Positions 56,012-64,000 of a stretch of DNA of 64,000 bases are shown here, piece after piece. The stretch is from Paraliobacillus sp. PM-2. Its GTDB lineage: Bacteria > Bacillota > Bacilli > Bacillales > Amphibacillaceae. The notes below the pieces were generated by a model, which saw only the letters and a program-made list of their open reading frames with translations, had not been told where the DNA came from and made no database searches. The stretch spans positions 310,001 through 374,000 of the forward strand of contig NZ_CTEI01000001.1 in assembly GCF_001368815.1 (NCBI RefSeq), given 5' to 3'. Made by a program: the position numbers and the translations under genes. The stretch's first letter is position 1; every line of letters begins with the position of its first letter.

Positions 56012-56040
56012 TTGTTAACAAATTTGGATTAATTTATAAT
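56012..56040 (+). promoter_or_regulatory. Promoter of the TRAP transporter operon
   Basis: TTGTTA (56012-56017), 17-bp spacer, TATAAT (56035-56040), 54 bp before the dctQ start. Confidence 0.65.
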
Positions 56041-56093
56041 TGGGTTAGTGTGAAAATTTTGAGCTAGCTTTTAAAAGAGGAGGACATGATTCG

Positions 56094-56660
56094 TTGAAAA
56101 TTATCAAAGCAATAGATAATTTCTTTTTAAAGTTAGAAGAGATTATCTTAAGCTACTCCGTTATTTTAATAGCAATAATGGTAGTAGGAAATGTACTTAG
56201 TAGATCAATCACTGGATCTAGTTGGGTATTTGCCAATGAAATAAGTTTATTTGCTGTTATTATTGCTACATTCATGGGGATTAGTTACGCAGCAAGGAAA
56301 GGGCGCCATATTAGTATGTCAGCTTTTTATGACCTAGCCCCATATCGCGTTCGAAAAACTTTAGCTATACTTATTCCTTTTGTTACTGCAATTGTGCTAT
56401 TTGTAGTAGCATACTATTCTTACTTATATGTTGTTTCTGTACACGAAAGTGGGACAGTAACCTCCGCATTACAATTACCAGTAACATACATGTTAATTTT
56501 CATCCCCATCGGCCTAGTTCTAGGCGGTATTCAATACTTGCGAAATGTTTGGGTTAATATAGTAAACAAAGAAGTCTACTTGGGGACAGATGTGAAAGAT
56601 TATAACGATGAAGATAAAGAGAGTAAAAAGGATGATATGGAAGATCAAATTCGTGTCTGA
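56094..56660 (+). CDS. dctQ: TRAP transporter small permease (DctQ)
   Basis: 188 residues with four spans (about 15-40, 48-70, 88-110, 130-150) and a charged C-terminal tail. The DctQ pattern is present: VVGNVLSRSITGSSWVFANE, ATFMGISYAARKGRHISM and VTSALQLPVTYMLIFIPIGL. TTG 56094 with GAGGAGG ten bases upstream; no ATG in frame. First of three TRAP genes. Confidence 0.9.
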   Translation: MKIIKAIDNFFLKLEEIILSYSVILIAIMVVGNVLSRSITGSSWVFANEISLFAVIIATFMGISYAARKGRHISMSAFYDLAPYRVRKTLAILIPFVTAIVLFVVAYYSYLYVVSVHESGTVTSALQLPVTYMLIFIPIGLVLGGIQYLRNVWVNIVNKEVYLGTDVKDYNDEDKESKKDDMEDQIRV

Positions 56661-56739
56661 GAGGTGTGTAAGAAACAAAGCTAAAGGCATCCGTGCAAAA
56701 ACATAAGATAAAGAAAATCGTTATAGAAAGGATTACATT

Positions 56740-58020
56740 ATGTTAACGACACTATTGACTATTATGGTCGTATTATTATTATTAAACTTTCCTATGATGA
56801 TTCCTTTAATTGCTGCCCCATTAGTGGTTATGTTGATTTTTTTTCCAATGATGGATCCAATGCTGATGATGCAACAATTAAAAACAGGAATCGAATCATA
56901 TGTATTATTAGCGGTACCGTTATTTATTTTCGCTGCCGATATTATGACAACAGGAAAAACCTCAAATCGATTATTAGATTTCATCGGTTCGTTTGTTGGG
57001 CATATTAGAGGGGGCTATGCAATTACGACTTCAGCTGCTTGTACATTATTCGGCGCTATTTCAGGATCAACACAAGCTACAGTAGTTGCAATAGGAACAC
57101 CGATGCGTCAACGTCTGCTAAAAGCAGGATATAAAGATTCCAGTGCCATCGCGCTAATTATTAATTCGTCTGATATTGCTTTACTTGTTCCACCAAGTAT
57201 AGGCATGATTATGTATGCATTGGTATCTGGAACTTCTGTTGGGGATCTTTTCTTAGCGGGTATTATTCCTGGTACACTCGTATTTCTATGCTTTGCTATC
57301 TATAGTTATCTTCACGCACGAGTACATAATATCCCACTTGCGGATAAGAAAACATGGGCAGAGCGTTGGAAATACACAAAAAAGGCATTATTACCTTTAG
57401 GCTTCCCTATCATTGTTATTGGTGGACTGTATTCAGGTTTATTTGGTCCAACGGAAGCAGCAGGTATTTCTGTATTTTATGCATTCATTTTGGAAGTGGT
57501 TATCTTTCGTTCTATTAAACTAAAAGACTTACCTAATGTTGCTTTATCTACTGGTCTAGTAACTTCAGCAGTATTTGTTTTAGTTGCAGGTGGGCAAGCA
57601 TTTACTTGGTTAATTTCATTTGCCAGAATACCGCAGCAAATTACTGAAACAGTATTAGGTACAGATCCAAGCCAATTATATGTCCTGCTTATGGTTTCAT
57701 TATTTTTCTTTGTTGGTTGTATGTTTGTTGATCCGATTGTTGTTATTTTAATATTAACACCAATCTTTATGCCTTCGGCTCAGGCTGCTGGAATTGACCC
57801 AGTACATTTAGGAATTATTGTGACATTCCAAGCTGCACTAGGATCTGCCACACCCCCGTTTGGAGTGGATATTTTTACAGCTAGTGCCGTATATCAAAAA
57901 TCCTATTTAGATGTTATTCGGGGTACACCTCCGTTTATCATTATGCTACTGGCAATAGGTATTTTATTAATCTTAGTTCCAGATATCTCACTCGCTTATC
58001 GTTGGTTCCTACCATCATAA
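56740..58020 (+). CDS. dctM: TRAP transporter large permease (DctM)
   Basis: 426-residue permease with about eleven to twelve spans, driving Na+- or H+-coupled uptake. Characteristic segments: VLLAVPLFIFAADIMTTGKT, SAACTLFGAISGSTQATVVA, LVPPSIGMIMYALVSGTSVG, GLFGPTEAAGISVFYAF, MFVDPIVVILILTPIFMP and ALGSATPPFGVDIF. GAAAGG precedes ATG 56740. Forms the transporter with DctQ and the lipoprotein DctP downstream. Confidence 0.93.
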   Translation: MLTTLLTIMVVLLLLNFPMMIPLIAAPLVVMLIFFPMMDPMLMMQQLKTGIESYVLLAVPLFIFAADIMTTGKTSNRLLDFIGSFVGHIRGGYAITTSAACTLFGAISGSTQATVVAIGTPMRQRLLKAGYKDSSAIALIINSSDIALLVPPSIGMIMYALVSGTSVGDLFLAGIIPGTLVFLCFAIYSYLHARVHNIPLADKKTWAERWKYTKKALLPLGFPIIVIGGLYSGLFGPTEAAGISVFYAFILEVVIFRSIKLKDLPNVALSTGLVTSAVFVLVAGGQAFTWLISFARIPQQITETVLGTDPSQLYVLLMVSLFFFVGCMFVDPIVVILILTPIFMPSAQAAGIDPVHLGIIVTFQAALGSATPPFGVDIFTASAVYQKSYLDVIRGTPPFIIMLLAIGILLILVPDISLAYRWFLPS

Positions 58021-58060
58021 GCAGTGATATCATATATTAAAAAATCAGGAGGTAATCAAC

Positions 58061-59137
58061 ATTTTTAACAAAAAATATCTGTTTCGTTTACTTACAATAG
58101 TAACATTTAGCTTTGTATTAGTTGCTTGTGGTGGAGATGAAGGCAATACTACAAATGATAGTCAGAGTGATTCAGGATATAGCCAAGCTACATGGCGATT
58201 TGTAACAGAAGAGTTAGAGGGACAGGTGCAATACGAATACGCTGAAGAATTCGCAGAGCGTATTAAAGAGAAAACGGATGGTGCCATTACGGTGGAGCCA
58301 TATGAATATGATGGTGGTTTAGGTAGTGAAAGTGATCAAGTGGAGTTGTTACAAAATGGTGGCGTTCAAATGGCTGTTATGTCACCAGGTTTTACAGGCG
58401 GTATGGTGAAAGAAGGCCAGATGTTTGCACTACAATTCTTATTTCCTGATAGTGTAGAAAAAACACAAGAAATTCTAACAAATAGTGAAGCTTTGAATGA
58501 AGACCTTCGTAAACGGTATGAAGAATTTAATATCTCTCCACTTGCCTTTTGGACAGAAGGTGCGATGCAATGGACTAGTTCTACTCCCATTGAAGAGCCA
58601 GGAGATTTTGAGAACTTTAAAATGCGTACACAAGACTCGCCTTTAATTTTAGAATCTTATAAAGCCTATGGTGCTGATCCAACACCGATGAGCTGGAGTG
58701 AATTATACATCGCACTTGATAATGGTACCGTTCAAGGTCAAGAAAATCCAATCTTCTTTATCGGAGATGCTTCGTTTCATGAAGTGCAAGATTATATGAC
58801 ACTTTCAAATCATAACAATTATGTTGCGATGACAACTGTAAATACTGATTGGTATGAAGGATTAGGGCAAGATGAACAACAATTAATTGATGAAACAGTA
58901 GAAGAAATGCAATCATGGGTGTTTGAAGAACAAAAACGTGAAAACGATGAATTCTTAGAACAAATTAAAAATGATACAAAACACTCAACAGAAATAATTG
59001 AATTAACTGAAGAACAACGTCAAGCATTCAAAGATTTAGCTGTACCTGTACGTGACTTTTATCGTGAAGAAGTTTCAACAGTAAATGGTAAGATCCTTGA
59101 TAAGTTAGTTAAAGAAATCGAAGAGGCACAAGAATGA
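58061..59137 (+). CDS. dctP: TRAP substrate-binding lipoprotein (DctP), apparent ATT start
   Basis: 358 residues when read from ATT 58061. The frame gives a lipoprotein signal (FNKKYLFRLLTIVTFSFV, then LVAC with lipidated C23), a low-complexity linker and the DctP domain (ATWRFVTEELEGQVQYEYAE, PLAFWTEGAMQWTSSTPIEE, ENFKMRTQDSPLILESYKAY, DNGTVQGQENPIFFIGDASF). A perfect AGGAGG lies eight bases before the ATT. From the upstream stop (58025) to the lipobox there is no ATG, GTG or TTG in frame; the first GTG (58226) would remove the signal. Either a rare AUU start or an AUG lost by mutation. Solute unknown, probably a carboxylate or sugar acid. Confidence 0.85.
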   Translation: MFNKKYLFRLLTIVTFSFVLVACGGDEGNTTNDSQSDSGYSQATWRFVTEELEGQVQYEYAEEFAERIKEKTDGAITVEPYEYDGGLGSESDQVELLQNGGVQMAVMSPGFTGGMVKEGQMFALQFLFPDSVEKTQEILTNSEALNEDLRKRYEEFNISPLAFWTEGAMQWTSSTPIEEPGDFENFKMRTQDSPLILESYKAYGADPTPMSWSELYIALDNGTVQGQENPIFFIGDASFHEVQDYMTLSNHNNYVAMTTVNTDWYEGLGQDEQQLIDETVEEMQSWVFEEQKRENDEFLEQIKNDTKHSTEIIELTEEQRQAFKDLAVPVRDFYREEVSTVNGKILDKLVKEIEEAQE

Positions 59138-59141
59138 TAAA

Positions 59142-59173
59142 AAAAATCGAGCCGATTATGGCTCGATTTTTTG
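59142..59173 (+). terminator. Terminator of the TRAP operon
   Basis: Arms AAAAATCGAGCC and GGCTCGATTTTT, then TTTGTTTTG. Confidence 0.9.
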
Positions 59174-59300
59174 TTTTGTTGTTTTTTGATGTTTTTATCG
59201 AACACAGGAGCAAGGAAATAAAGCGTGCGTGTACGAAAAGTAAAATTTATCGCCCATTCAGGCATTGAACTAAAGCATGAATGGACGAACCCTATTTCTA

Positions 59301-60395
59301 TTAAATAATCTCTTTTTCATCAGCAGGTTGACGTTCTCTCCATTCGTGATAGAAGTGTGAGATGATTGTTTTGATCACAGCATACATTGGTATAATAAAC
59401 AACAAACCAAGGAACCCAGCGATACCGCCAGCAGCTAATATTAAAGTAATTACAGTTAGAGGATGAATCTTTAATACTTTCCCCATTACATTAGGTGAAA
59501 TGAAATTACTTTCGACTTGTTGCGCAATAATCATTACTACTGCAGCCCAGATACCTAACATTGGCTCTTGGAAAAAACCTACAATAACTGCAGGAATGGC
59601 GGATAGAAAAGGACCTACAAATGGAATTAAATTCATTACAACACCGAATAATGCGAGTGTTAACGAATAAGGTAAATCAATAATGATGTATCCGATATAT
59701 AACATGATCCCAACACACAAACTGACAATAAATTGCCCTTGTATAAAAGAAGCTAACGTATGGTTAATATTACTAGCTAATTTTTTTAAGCTTGCTGATT
59801 TACCATCGCTGAGAAACTGTGTAATAAATGGGATGAATTTGTCCCCATCTTTTAACATAAAGAACAAGAAAAATGGGATTAAAAAGAAAGAAAAAACAAA
59901 ACTAAAAATTTGTCCAATTGCATCTACTAAAGATCCCGTAATATTCTCCACATATGTACTCAAGTTGTTGGTTATATTTTGAATCGTTGATTCTAACTGT
60001 TTTGGAAAATAGCTTTGACGATTTTTCCATAAATTGATTAAATCTTCTGCAGCCTCGACCATATTAGGAAGACTCTTTTCTAATTTAATAAATTGCTGTT
60101 GTACAATTGGTGCAACAAAATTAATGCCAAAAAAGACTAAACCTAATATTAAAAGAAAGACAATTATAATACCAAGAATACGAGGTACTTTATATTTCTC
60201 TAGTAAGTTAACAAGTGGATTAGTTATGTAAAAAATTAATCCTGCTCCAATGATAGGGACTGCTATTGCAGCAAGATAAGCCGCTACAGGAGCAAAAATA
60301 AAGTTTGTAATGGAAATTAGATAAATTAATAAAAATATTAAAATTGTTGTAACAAGTATCCGGGTACTCTTCTTTTGTAACAAGCAAGTCAACAC
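59301..60395 (-). CDS. AI-2E family transporter (PerM/YtvI type)
   Basis: 364 residues with about eight spans. The AI-2E_transport pattern is visible: FAPVAAYLAAIAVPIIGAGL, IPFFLFFMLKDGD (about residue 195), FIQGQFIVSLCVGIMLYIGY, LALFGVVMNLIPFVGPFLSA and the C-terminal VMGKVLKIHPLTVITLILAA. The family includes exporters of varied solutes and Na+/H+ antiporters, so autoinducer transport is not implied. The start is uncertain: GTG 60395 or TTG 60383, the latter better spaced from AAAGGTG. Confidence 0.87.
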   Translation of the reverse strand: MLTCLLQKKSTRILVTTILIFLLIYLISITNFIFAPVAAYLAAIAVPIIGAGLIFYITNPLVNLLEKYKVPRILGIIIVFLLILGLVFFGINFVAPIVQQQFIKLEKSLPNMVEAAEDLINLWKNRQSYFPKQLESTIQNITNNLSTYVENITGSLVDAIGQIFSFVFSFFLIPFFLFFMLKDGDKFIPFITQFLSDGKSASLKKLASNINHTLASFIQGQFIVSLCVGIMLYIGYIIIDLPYSLTLALFGVVMNLIPFVGPFLSAIPAVIVGFFQEPMLGIWAAVVMIIAQQVESNFISPNVMGKVLKIHPLTVITLILAAGGIAGFLGLLFIIPMYAVIKTIISHFYHEWRERQPADEKEII

Positions 60396-60516
60396 CTTTC
60401 TTTTTATACTGGTAGTATTAGAATAGCATAATTTATTCGGAATAGCATACTTTTACAAATGCTAATTATATGAATCTAGTTTACCCTATTTAAACAATTA
60501 ATAGACCATTTTTGTT

Positions 60517-60544
60517 TTTTAATACCATAATTATGGTATTAAAA
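60517..60544. promoter_or_regulatory. Perfect 28-bp palindrome
   Basis: Perfect dyad centred at 60530/60531; the central 20 bases are AATACCATAATTATGGTATT, flanked by TTTT and AAAA. It lies between the divergent AI-2E gene and the terC promoter (69 bp before the -35). As RNA it would have no loop and no U-tail on either strand, so a protein-binding operator is more likely than a terminator. The regulator is unknown. Confidence 0.6.
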
Positions 60545-60612
60545 TAACAATGGTTCATAGTATGTAAGCTTAAAAGGTTCTATATAACGAGGATGTATCC
60601 TATACCTTTTGG

Positions 60613-60641
60613 TTGACAAAAAGTGAGTTCCCTTCTATGAT
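60613..60641 (+). promoter_or_regulatory. Promoter of the Mn riboswitch-terC unit
   Basis: TTGACA (60613-60618), 17-bp spacer, TATGAT (60636-60641); transcription would begin just before the riboswitch at about 60648. Confidence 0.85.
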
Positions 60642-60657
60642 ACTTAATAGTGATATA

Positions 60658-60777
60658 AAGGGGAGTAGCTATTATTATTATGTCGTCATTCCGAGAGAAA
60701 TCTCCGGCATAATAGGCAACGGGCGTTGTAAGCAAGACCTTTACCAACTGCATGCAGTGGTAGAGGTCTATATTTTT
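60658..60777 (+). promoter_or_regulatory. yybP-ykoY manganese riboswitch with terminator
   Basis: Conserved yybP-ykoY blocks AAAGGGGAGTAGC (60658-60670), the central hairpin, CAACGGGCGTTG and GCAAGACCTTTACC. The 3' end forms a terminator stem AGACCTTTACCA with TGGTAGAGGTCT (60736-60769) and a following T-rich stretch. Mn2+ binding should stabilise the aptamer, which shares the GACCTTTACC strand, and allow terC expression, as for B. subtilis ykoY. Confidence 0.93.
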
Positions 60778-60836
60778 GCCTAAAATCATTGTGTGAAAAG
60801 GATAAGCACTAGTCAAGGGGAAAAGGAGAAGCGTGT

Positions 60837-61604
60837 ATGGATGTTCAATTACTAATAGAGTACGGTTGGGTACTTATTGTTCTTGTAGGATTGGAAGGTA
60901 TATTAGCAGCTGATAATGCATTAGTACTTGCGATCATGGTTAAACATTTACCGGATGAGAAGAGGAAAAAGGCTTTATTTTACGGGCTTGCAGGTGCCTT
61001 TGTATTACGTTTTGCTTCACTGTTTGTTATTTCATTTTTAGTAGATGTCTGGCAAGTACAAGCAATAGGGGCTTTATATCTATTGTTTATCTCAGGTAAA
61101 CATTTATATGATCGTTTTAAGAAAAAGCCAGATCAAAGTGATGAGAATTCAGATGAAGAGAAAACAGGTAGTAGTTTTTGGATGACTGTTTTAAAAGTTG
61201 AATTTGCCGATCTAGCATTTGCCGTAGATTCAATATTAGCAGCGGTTGCTTTAGCTGTAGCATTACCAGAAACAAGTCTTCCATCGATCGGTAGTCTCGA
61301 TGCTGCACAGTTTATGGTTGTATTTGCTGGTGGAATGATTGGAATCATTATTATGCGATTTGCCGCGAACGTGTTTGTGCGTTTACTGCATGAACGTCCC
61401 GGTTTAGAAGTGGCCGCTTTTGTTATTGTAGGTTGGGTTGGTATTAAGTTAGTTATCAGTGTACTAGCACATGATGCTATTCATATCTTACCGCATGACT
61501 TTGCCCATTCCTTAGCTTGGAAACTCATTTTCTACATTGTACTTGTCGGAATTGCGGTAGTAGGGTGGTTCTCTTCAAGTAAAAAAGAAACCGAATCAGC
61601 ATAG
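60837..61604 (+). CDS. TerC family membrane protein (YkoY-like Mn2+ exporter)
   Basis: 255 residues with about seven spans. The TerC acidic motifs are present: LEGILAADNALVLAIM (about residues 19-34) and KVEFADLAFAVDSILAA (about 120-136), with a charged cytosolic loop between (about 98-115). B. subtilis homologues YkoY/YceF metallate secreted enzymes and export Mn2+. The Mn riboswitch upstream supports a manganese role. AAAGGAGAAG precedes ATG 60837. Confidence 0.92.
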   Translation: MDVQLLIEYGWVLIVLVGLEGILAADNALVLAIMVKHLPDEKRKKALFYGLAGAFVLRFASLFVISFLVDVWQVQAIGALYLLFISGKHLYDRFKKKPDQSDENSDEEKTGSSFWMTVLKVEFADLAFAVDSILAAVALAVALPETSLPSIGSLDAAQFMVVFAGGMIGIIIMRFAANVFVRLLHERPGLEVAAFVIVGWVGIKLVISVLAHDAIHILPHDFAHSLAWKLIFYIVLVGIAVVGWFSSSKKETESA

Positions 61605-61616
61605 TGAGGTTTAATA

Positions 61617-61680
61617 TACTCCTTTTAAGGTGAACAGATTAAAAATGAAACACTGTTTATACTTAAAAGGAGTTTTTTTG
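61617..61680 (+). terminator. Terminator after terC
   Basis: Arms ACTCCTTTTAAG and CTTAAAAGGAGT with a long, partly paired interior, then TTTTTTT. Confidence 0.85.
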
Positions 61681-61758
61681 CGTTAAGAAAGCATTGTGTT
61701 TTGTTCGAATCATTAAGAACGGTATAATAACAAATAAGTAAGAAGAAAGGAAGGTTTT

Positions 61759-62205
61759 ATGACTATTCATCAATTCCATTTAAAAGCAAACTGGCCTGGT
61801 CGGAGAAATAGTGTTGGGAGCATTCAATCAGGTAATCTCCAAACAAAAATATCAATTCCTACTGAAATGGATGGTCCAGGAATAGGCACTAATCCGGATG
61901 AAATGTTACTTGGCGCTGCATCTACTTGTTATATAATTACATTAGCAGCAATGATCGAGCGTGCTGACTTACCTTTGGCTCATATGGAGCTTGAATCAAT
62001 CGGGGATGTCGATGTAACGAAAGGCGTTTTTACCTATAAAAAAATAACGCATTATCCAATGGTAAGATTAAAATCGGATGCGACTGCAAAACAACTTTCC
62101 CAATTACATGATCTAGTACAGAAAGCAGAAAAAACGTGTATGATCTCTAAAGCAATTCAAGGTAATGTCGAGTTGGCGGTGATTTCTGATTTATCAAAAG
62201 CGTAA
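61759..62205 (+). CDS. OsmC family peroxiredoxin-like protein
   Basis: 148-residue thiol peroxidase-fold protein. Peroxidatic C57 in LLGAASTCYIITLAAMIER and resolving C127 in AEKTCMISKAIQGNVELAV; the domain-swapped beta sheet begins GNLQTKISIPTEMDGPGIG with NPDEMLL before C57. Reduces organic hydroperoxides. AAGGAAGG precedes ATG 61759. Not linked to an OhrR gene here. Confidence 0.92.
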   Translation: MTIHQFHLKANWPGRRNSVGSIQSGNLQTKISIPTEMDGPGIGTNPDEMLLGAASTCYIITLAAMIERADLPLAHMELESIGDVDVTKGVFTYKKITHYPMVRLKSDATAKQLSQLHDLVQKAEKTCMISKAIQGNVELAVISDLSKA

Positions 62206-62321
62206 TGCTTTTTACTAATAACTACAGGTTAGCTACGGGTAGTTAATTAAAATCAATTTTATTTTAATTGAAAAAACTTGACATCATTTTACCTTTCTTT
62301 TAGTATAATACAGTAAAACCA

Positions 62322-62359
62322 TCGGAATTAAATGTATTATACGTTAGTTTTAATTCCGA
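62322..62359. promoter_or_regulatory. Inverted repeat upstream of tcyP
   Basis: Perfect 11-bp arms TCGGAATTAAA (62322-62332) and TTTAATTCCGA (62349-62359) around 16 bp, just after a likely promoter (TTGACA at 62279, TATAAT-like at about 62305). It may be an operator: tcyP is repressed by CymR in B. subtilis, whose site also includes GGAATT. It could also form a leader hairpin. Confidence 0.5.
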
Positions 62360-62390
62360 CTAATTTTATCAACATACAAGGAGGATTTAC

Positions 62391-63785
62391 GTGGATACTT
62401 TATTTATTGTGTTAAATATCGTGATTATGCTCGCAATTATCGGTTTATTATTTTATATGCAGAAGAAGCATGTATCATTCAGTAAACGTGTTTTTACTGG
62501 GTTAGGTCTAGGTATTGTACTTGGTGCTTTTCTGCAAATAGTTTATTCGGCAGATTCTGAGGTTGTTAGTGTGACAACAGATTGGTATAACATTGCAGGT
62601 AGAGGGTATGTATCACTTTTAATGATGATCGTTATTCCTCTTGTTATGGTTTCTATTATTCAATCTATCATTAATTTAGAAAAATCAGCAGATTTAGGTA
62701 AGATGTCTGCATGGATACTTGTGTTTTTAGTAGGTACGGCAATGATCGCAGCATTGGTAGGTATTACGAGTGCGGCAATTTTTGATCTGAATGCAGATCA
62801 AATTGAAATTGGTCAGGCCGAGCAAGATCGAGGGATAGCATTAGAAGAACGATTAGGTGATGTGCAAGATTTATCAACACCTGAAAAGATATTAAGCTTT
62901 ATTCCATCTAATCCATTTTTAGATATGACGGGACAGCGTGCAACATCAACGATTGCTGTGGTTATTTTCTCCATCTTTATTGGTATTGCTGCATTAGGTG
63001 TTCGGCGTAAAAAACCAGAGGAAGCAAAACGGTTTATTAATGGTGTTAACGCTATTTATGCTGTTGTTATGCGAATGGTTACACTCATTTTACGTTTAAC
63101 ACCATATGGTATTTTAGGTTTAATGGCCAATACAGTTGCCCGTACAGATATTGCAGGGATTTTAGAATTAGGTAAGTTTGTTGGTGCATCCTATGTTGCC
63201 TTACTCGCTATGTTTGTTATTCATTTACTTTTCATTGCAGGATTTGGTTTGAATCCTTTCACCTATCTTAAAAAAGTATTACCAGTATTAGGTTTCGCTT
63301 TTACATCTCGTTCAAGTGCAGGTACGATTCCATTAAATATTCAAGCGCAAAGAAACAGTTTAGGTGTGCATAATGGAATTGCCAATATGTCTGCTTCGTT
63401 TGGAGCAACAATTGGTCAAAATGGTTGTGCAGGAATTTATCCAGCGATGCTAGCTGTGATGATTGCTCCTTCACAAGGAATCGATCCATTAGCGCCAGGA
63501 TTTATTATTCAGCTTGTTTTGATTATTGGTATCAGTTCATTTGGTGTAGCTGGAGTTGGTGGTGGTGCAACCTTCGCTGCTTTAATCGTACTATCATCGA
63601 TGAACTTACCGGTTGCATTAGCTGGTTTACTTATTTCCGTAGAACCATTAATTGATATGGGGCGTACAGCACTTAACGTTAATGACGCGATGCTTTCAGG
63701 GACATTAACATCGAAAGTAATGAAAAAGTTGAATATCAAGCGTTTTAATGATCCAGATGCAATTGAAAAAGATGTAAGCTTATAA
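62391..63785 (+). CDS. tcyP: L-cystine/sodium symporter
   Basis: 464-residue dicarboxylate/cation-symporter (SLC1) family permease closest to B. subtilis TcyP by length and features. About eight spans plus two hairpin loops: MIVIPLVMVSIIQSIINLEK, the serine-rich HP1 AFTSRSSAGTIPLNIQAQ, and NMSASFGATIGQNGCAGIYP. A long insert with acidic residues lies at about 135-175 (DQIEIGQAEQDRGIALEERL). GTG 62391 has AAGGAGG upstream. Supplies cystine; sulfur-responsive control is likely. Confidence 0.92.
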   Translation: MDTLFIVLNIVIMLAIIGLLFYMQKKHVSFSKRVFTGLGLGIVLGAFLQIVYSADSEVVSVTTDWYNIAGRGYVSLLMMIVIPLVMVSIIQSIINLEKSADLGKMSAWILVFLVGTAMIAALVGITSAAIFDLNADQIEIGQAEQDRGIALEERLGDVQDLSTPEKILSFIPSNPFLDMTGQRATSTIAVVIFSIFIGIAALGVRRKKPEEAKRFINGVNAIYAVVMRMVTLILRLTPYGILGLMANTVARTDIAGILELGKFVGASYVALLAMFVIHLLFIAGFGLNPFTYLKKVLPVLGFAFTSRSSAGTIPLNIQAQRNSLGVHNGIANMSASFGATIGQNGCAGIYPAMLAVMIAPSQGIDPLAPGFIIQLVLIIGISSFGVAGVGGGATFAALIVLSSMNLPVALAGLLISVEPLIDMGRTALNVNDAMLSGTLTSKVMKKLNIKRFNDPDAIEKDVSL

Positions 63786-63802
63786 AAAGGAAAAAAGAAT
63801 AA

Positions 63803-63838
63803 GAAAAGCGTGGATTTATCAAGAAATCCACGCTTTTT
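63803..63838. terminator. Bidirectional terminator after tcyP
   Basis: Arms AAAAGCGTGGATTT (63803-63816) and AAATCCACGCTTTT (63824-63837), shared by the convergent RND gene. Confidence 0.9.
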
Positions 63839-63844
63839 ACGTTG

Positions 63845-64000
63845 TTATTTTTTTATTTTGTCCATTGTAATATAGAATGCAGGTAGTAACACTAACGTTA
63901 AGATCGTAGAGAACAACAATCCATATACAATAGAAACTGCTAGAGGTCTAAAAAGTACATCTCCTGTGAAAATGATAGGAACAAGCGCTGCAATAGATGT
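63845..64000 (-). CDS. RND/MMPL family efflux permease, C-terminal end
   Basis: The last 51 codons of a gene entering from the right: TSIAALVPIIFTGDVLFRPL, AVSIVYGLLFSTILTLVLLP, AFYITMDKIKK, ending TAA 63847-63845. The pattern (AALVPII..., L(A)VSIVYGLLFSTILTLVLLP-FY) is the last two spans of AcrB-type or SwrC-like RND permeases. The rest lies outside the window, so substrate and partner genes are unknown. Confidence 0.75.
   Translation of the reverse strand, partial: TSIAALVPIIFTGDVLFRPLAVSIVYGLLFSTILTLVLLPAFYITMDKIKK

Noticed and set aside
55823-56032. 69-codon frame before dctQ
   Set aside because: No SD, no homology that I recognise, basic composition and overlap with the TRAP promoter.
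60517-60544. Palindrome as an intrinsic terminator of the AI-2E gene region
   Set aside because: It lies upstream of both neighbours, has no loop and no U-tail on either strand.

Overview
The window is a low-GC chromosome segment from a Bacillaceae-type Firmicute. Shine-Dalgarno sites are strong and GTG/TTG starts common. Regulation is by riboswitch, T-box and intrinsic terminator, and the gene set is classically Bacillus-like (lia operon, ypmR-ypmS, two ABC-F proteins of the YkpA and YfmR types, tcyP, yocH-like). The galactose operon, a TRAP transporter, a cation/proton antiporter and a trp operon carrying its own trpG under T-box control fit a halotolerant relative such as Oceanobacillus, Virgibacillus or Gracilibacillus. 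The genus is an inference.

Layout. 1-3025 is a mobile-element scar: an IS66 transposase running off the left edge, an inactivated IS3 element (orfA frameshift, third DDE residue replaced by Lys) and the C-terminal stump of a HAD phosphatase. 3076-5056 is a guanine-class purine riboswitch and adenine deaminase. 5268-12393 holds an aldo/keto reductase, a ROK repressor and the convergent galK-galE-galT-galM operon; a shared AT-rich operator-like motif lies before the ROK gene and before galK. 12547-13187 is a nitroreductase with a Fur-box-like site in its promoter. 13190-14500 is a graveyard of decayed genes (IS21-like end repeats, integrase C-terminus, DUF5348-like gene, secreted protein). 14851-16287 has a LysM/3D cell-wall protein, a 41-aa membrane peptide and a frameshifted fragment of archaeal-type 3-dehydroquinate synthase.

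16337-23327 is the complete trpEGDCFBA operon behind one sigma-A-type promoter and two tandem Trp T-boxes. 23417-31113 carries NADH oxidase (Rex-like promoter site), YkpA, an HTH-TPR regulator of the peptide-sensing type, a second nitroreductase, a TIGR00266 protein and a lipoprotein phosphoesterase. 31291-35387 has topoisomerase III, a DMT exporter and a YiiX-like protein. 35517-40515 is a lia-type envelope-stress operon (LiaI-like, LiaH/PspA, LiaF, LiaS, LiaR, HAAS protein, LiaG-like).

40571-40889 contains two palindromic repeats. Then follow ypmS-ypmR, metY behind a SAM-I riboswitch (MetY carries an unusual C-terminal Rossmann-like domain), hsp20, an internally deleted rarD, cls, a thioesterase, yfmR, ampS, a GC-rich 20-bp tandem repeat, recQ, a CPA-type antiporter, a TRAP transporter (dctQMP, with dctP apparently lacking an AUG/GUG/UUG start), an AI-2E family permease, terC behind a yybP-ykoY Mn riboswitch, osmC, tcyP and the end of an RND pump.

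Most of the window is ordinary core genome. The points most worth checking are the MetY fusion, the DHQ-synthase-II fragment beside the trp operon, the ATT start of dctP, the guanine riboswitch on adenine deaminase, the ROK/gal operator pair, the Fur and Rex-like promoter sites and the uncatalogued repeats and palindrome. I did not find a convincing wholly new multigene system.
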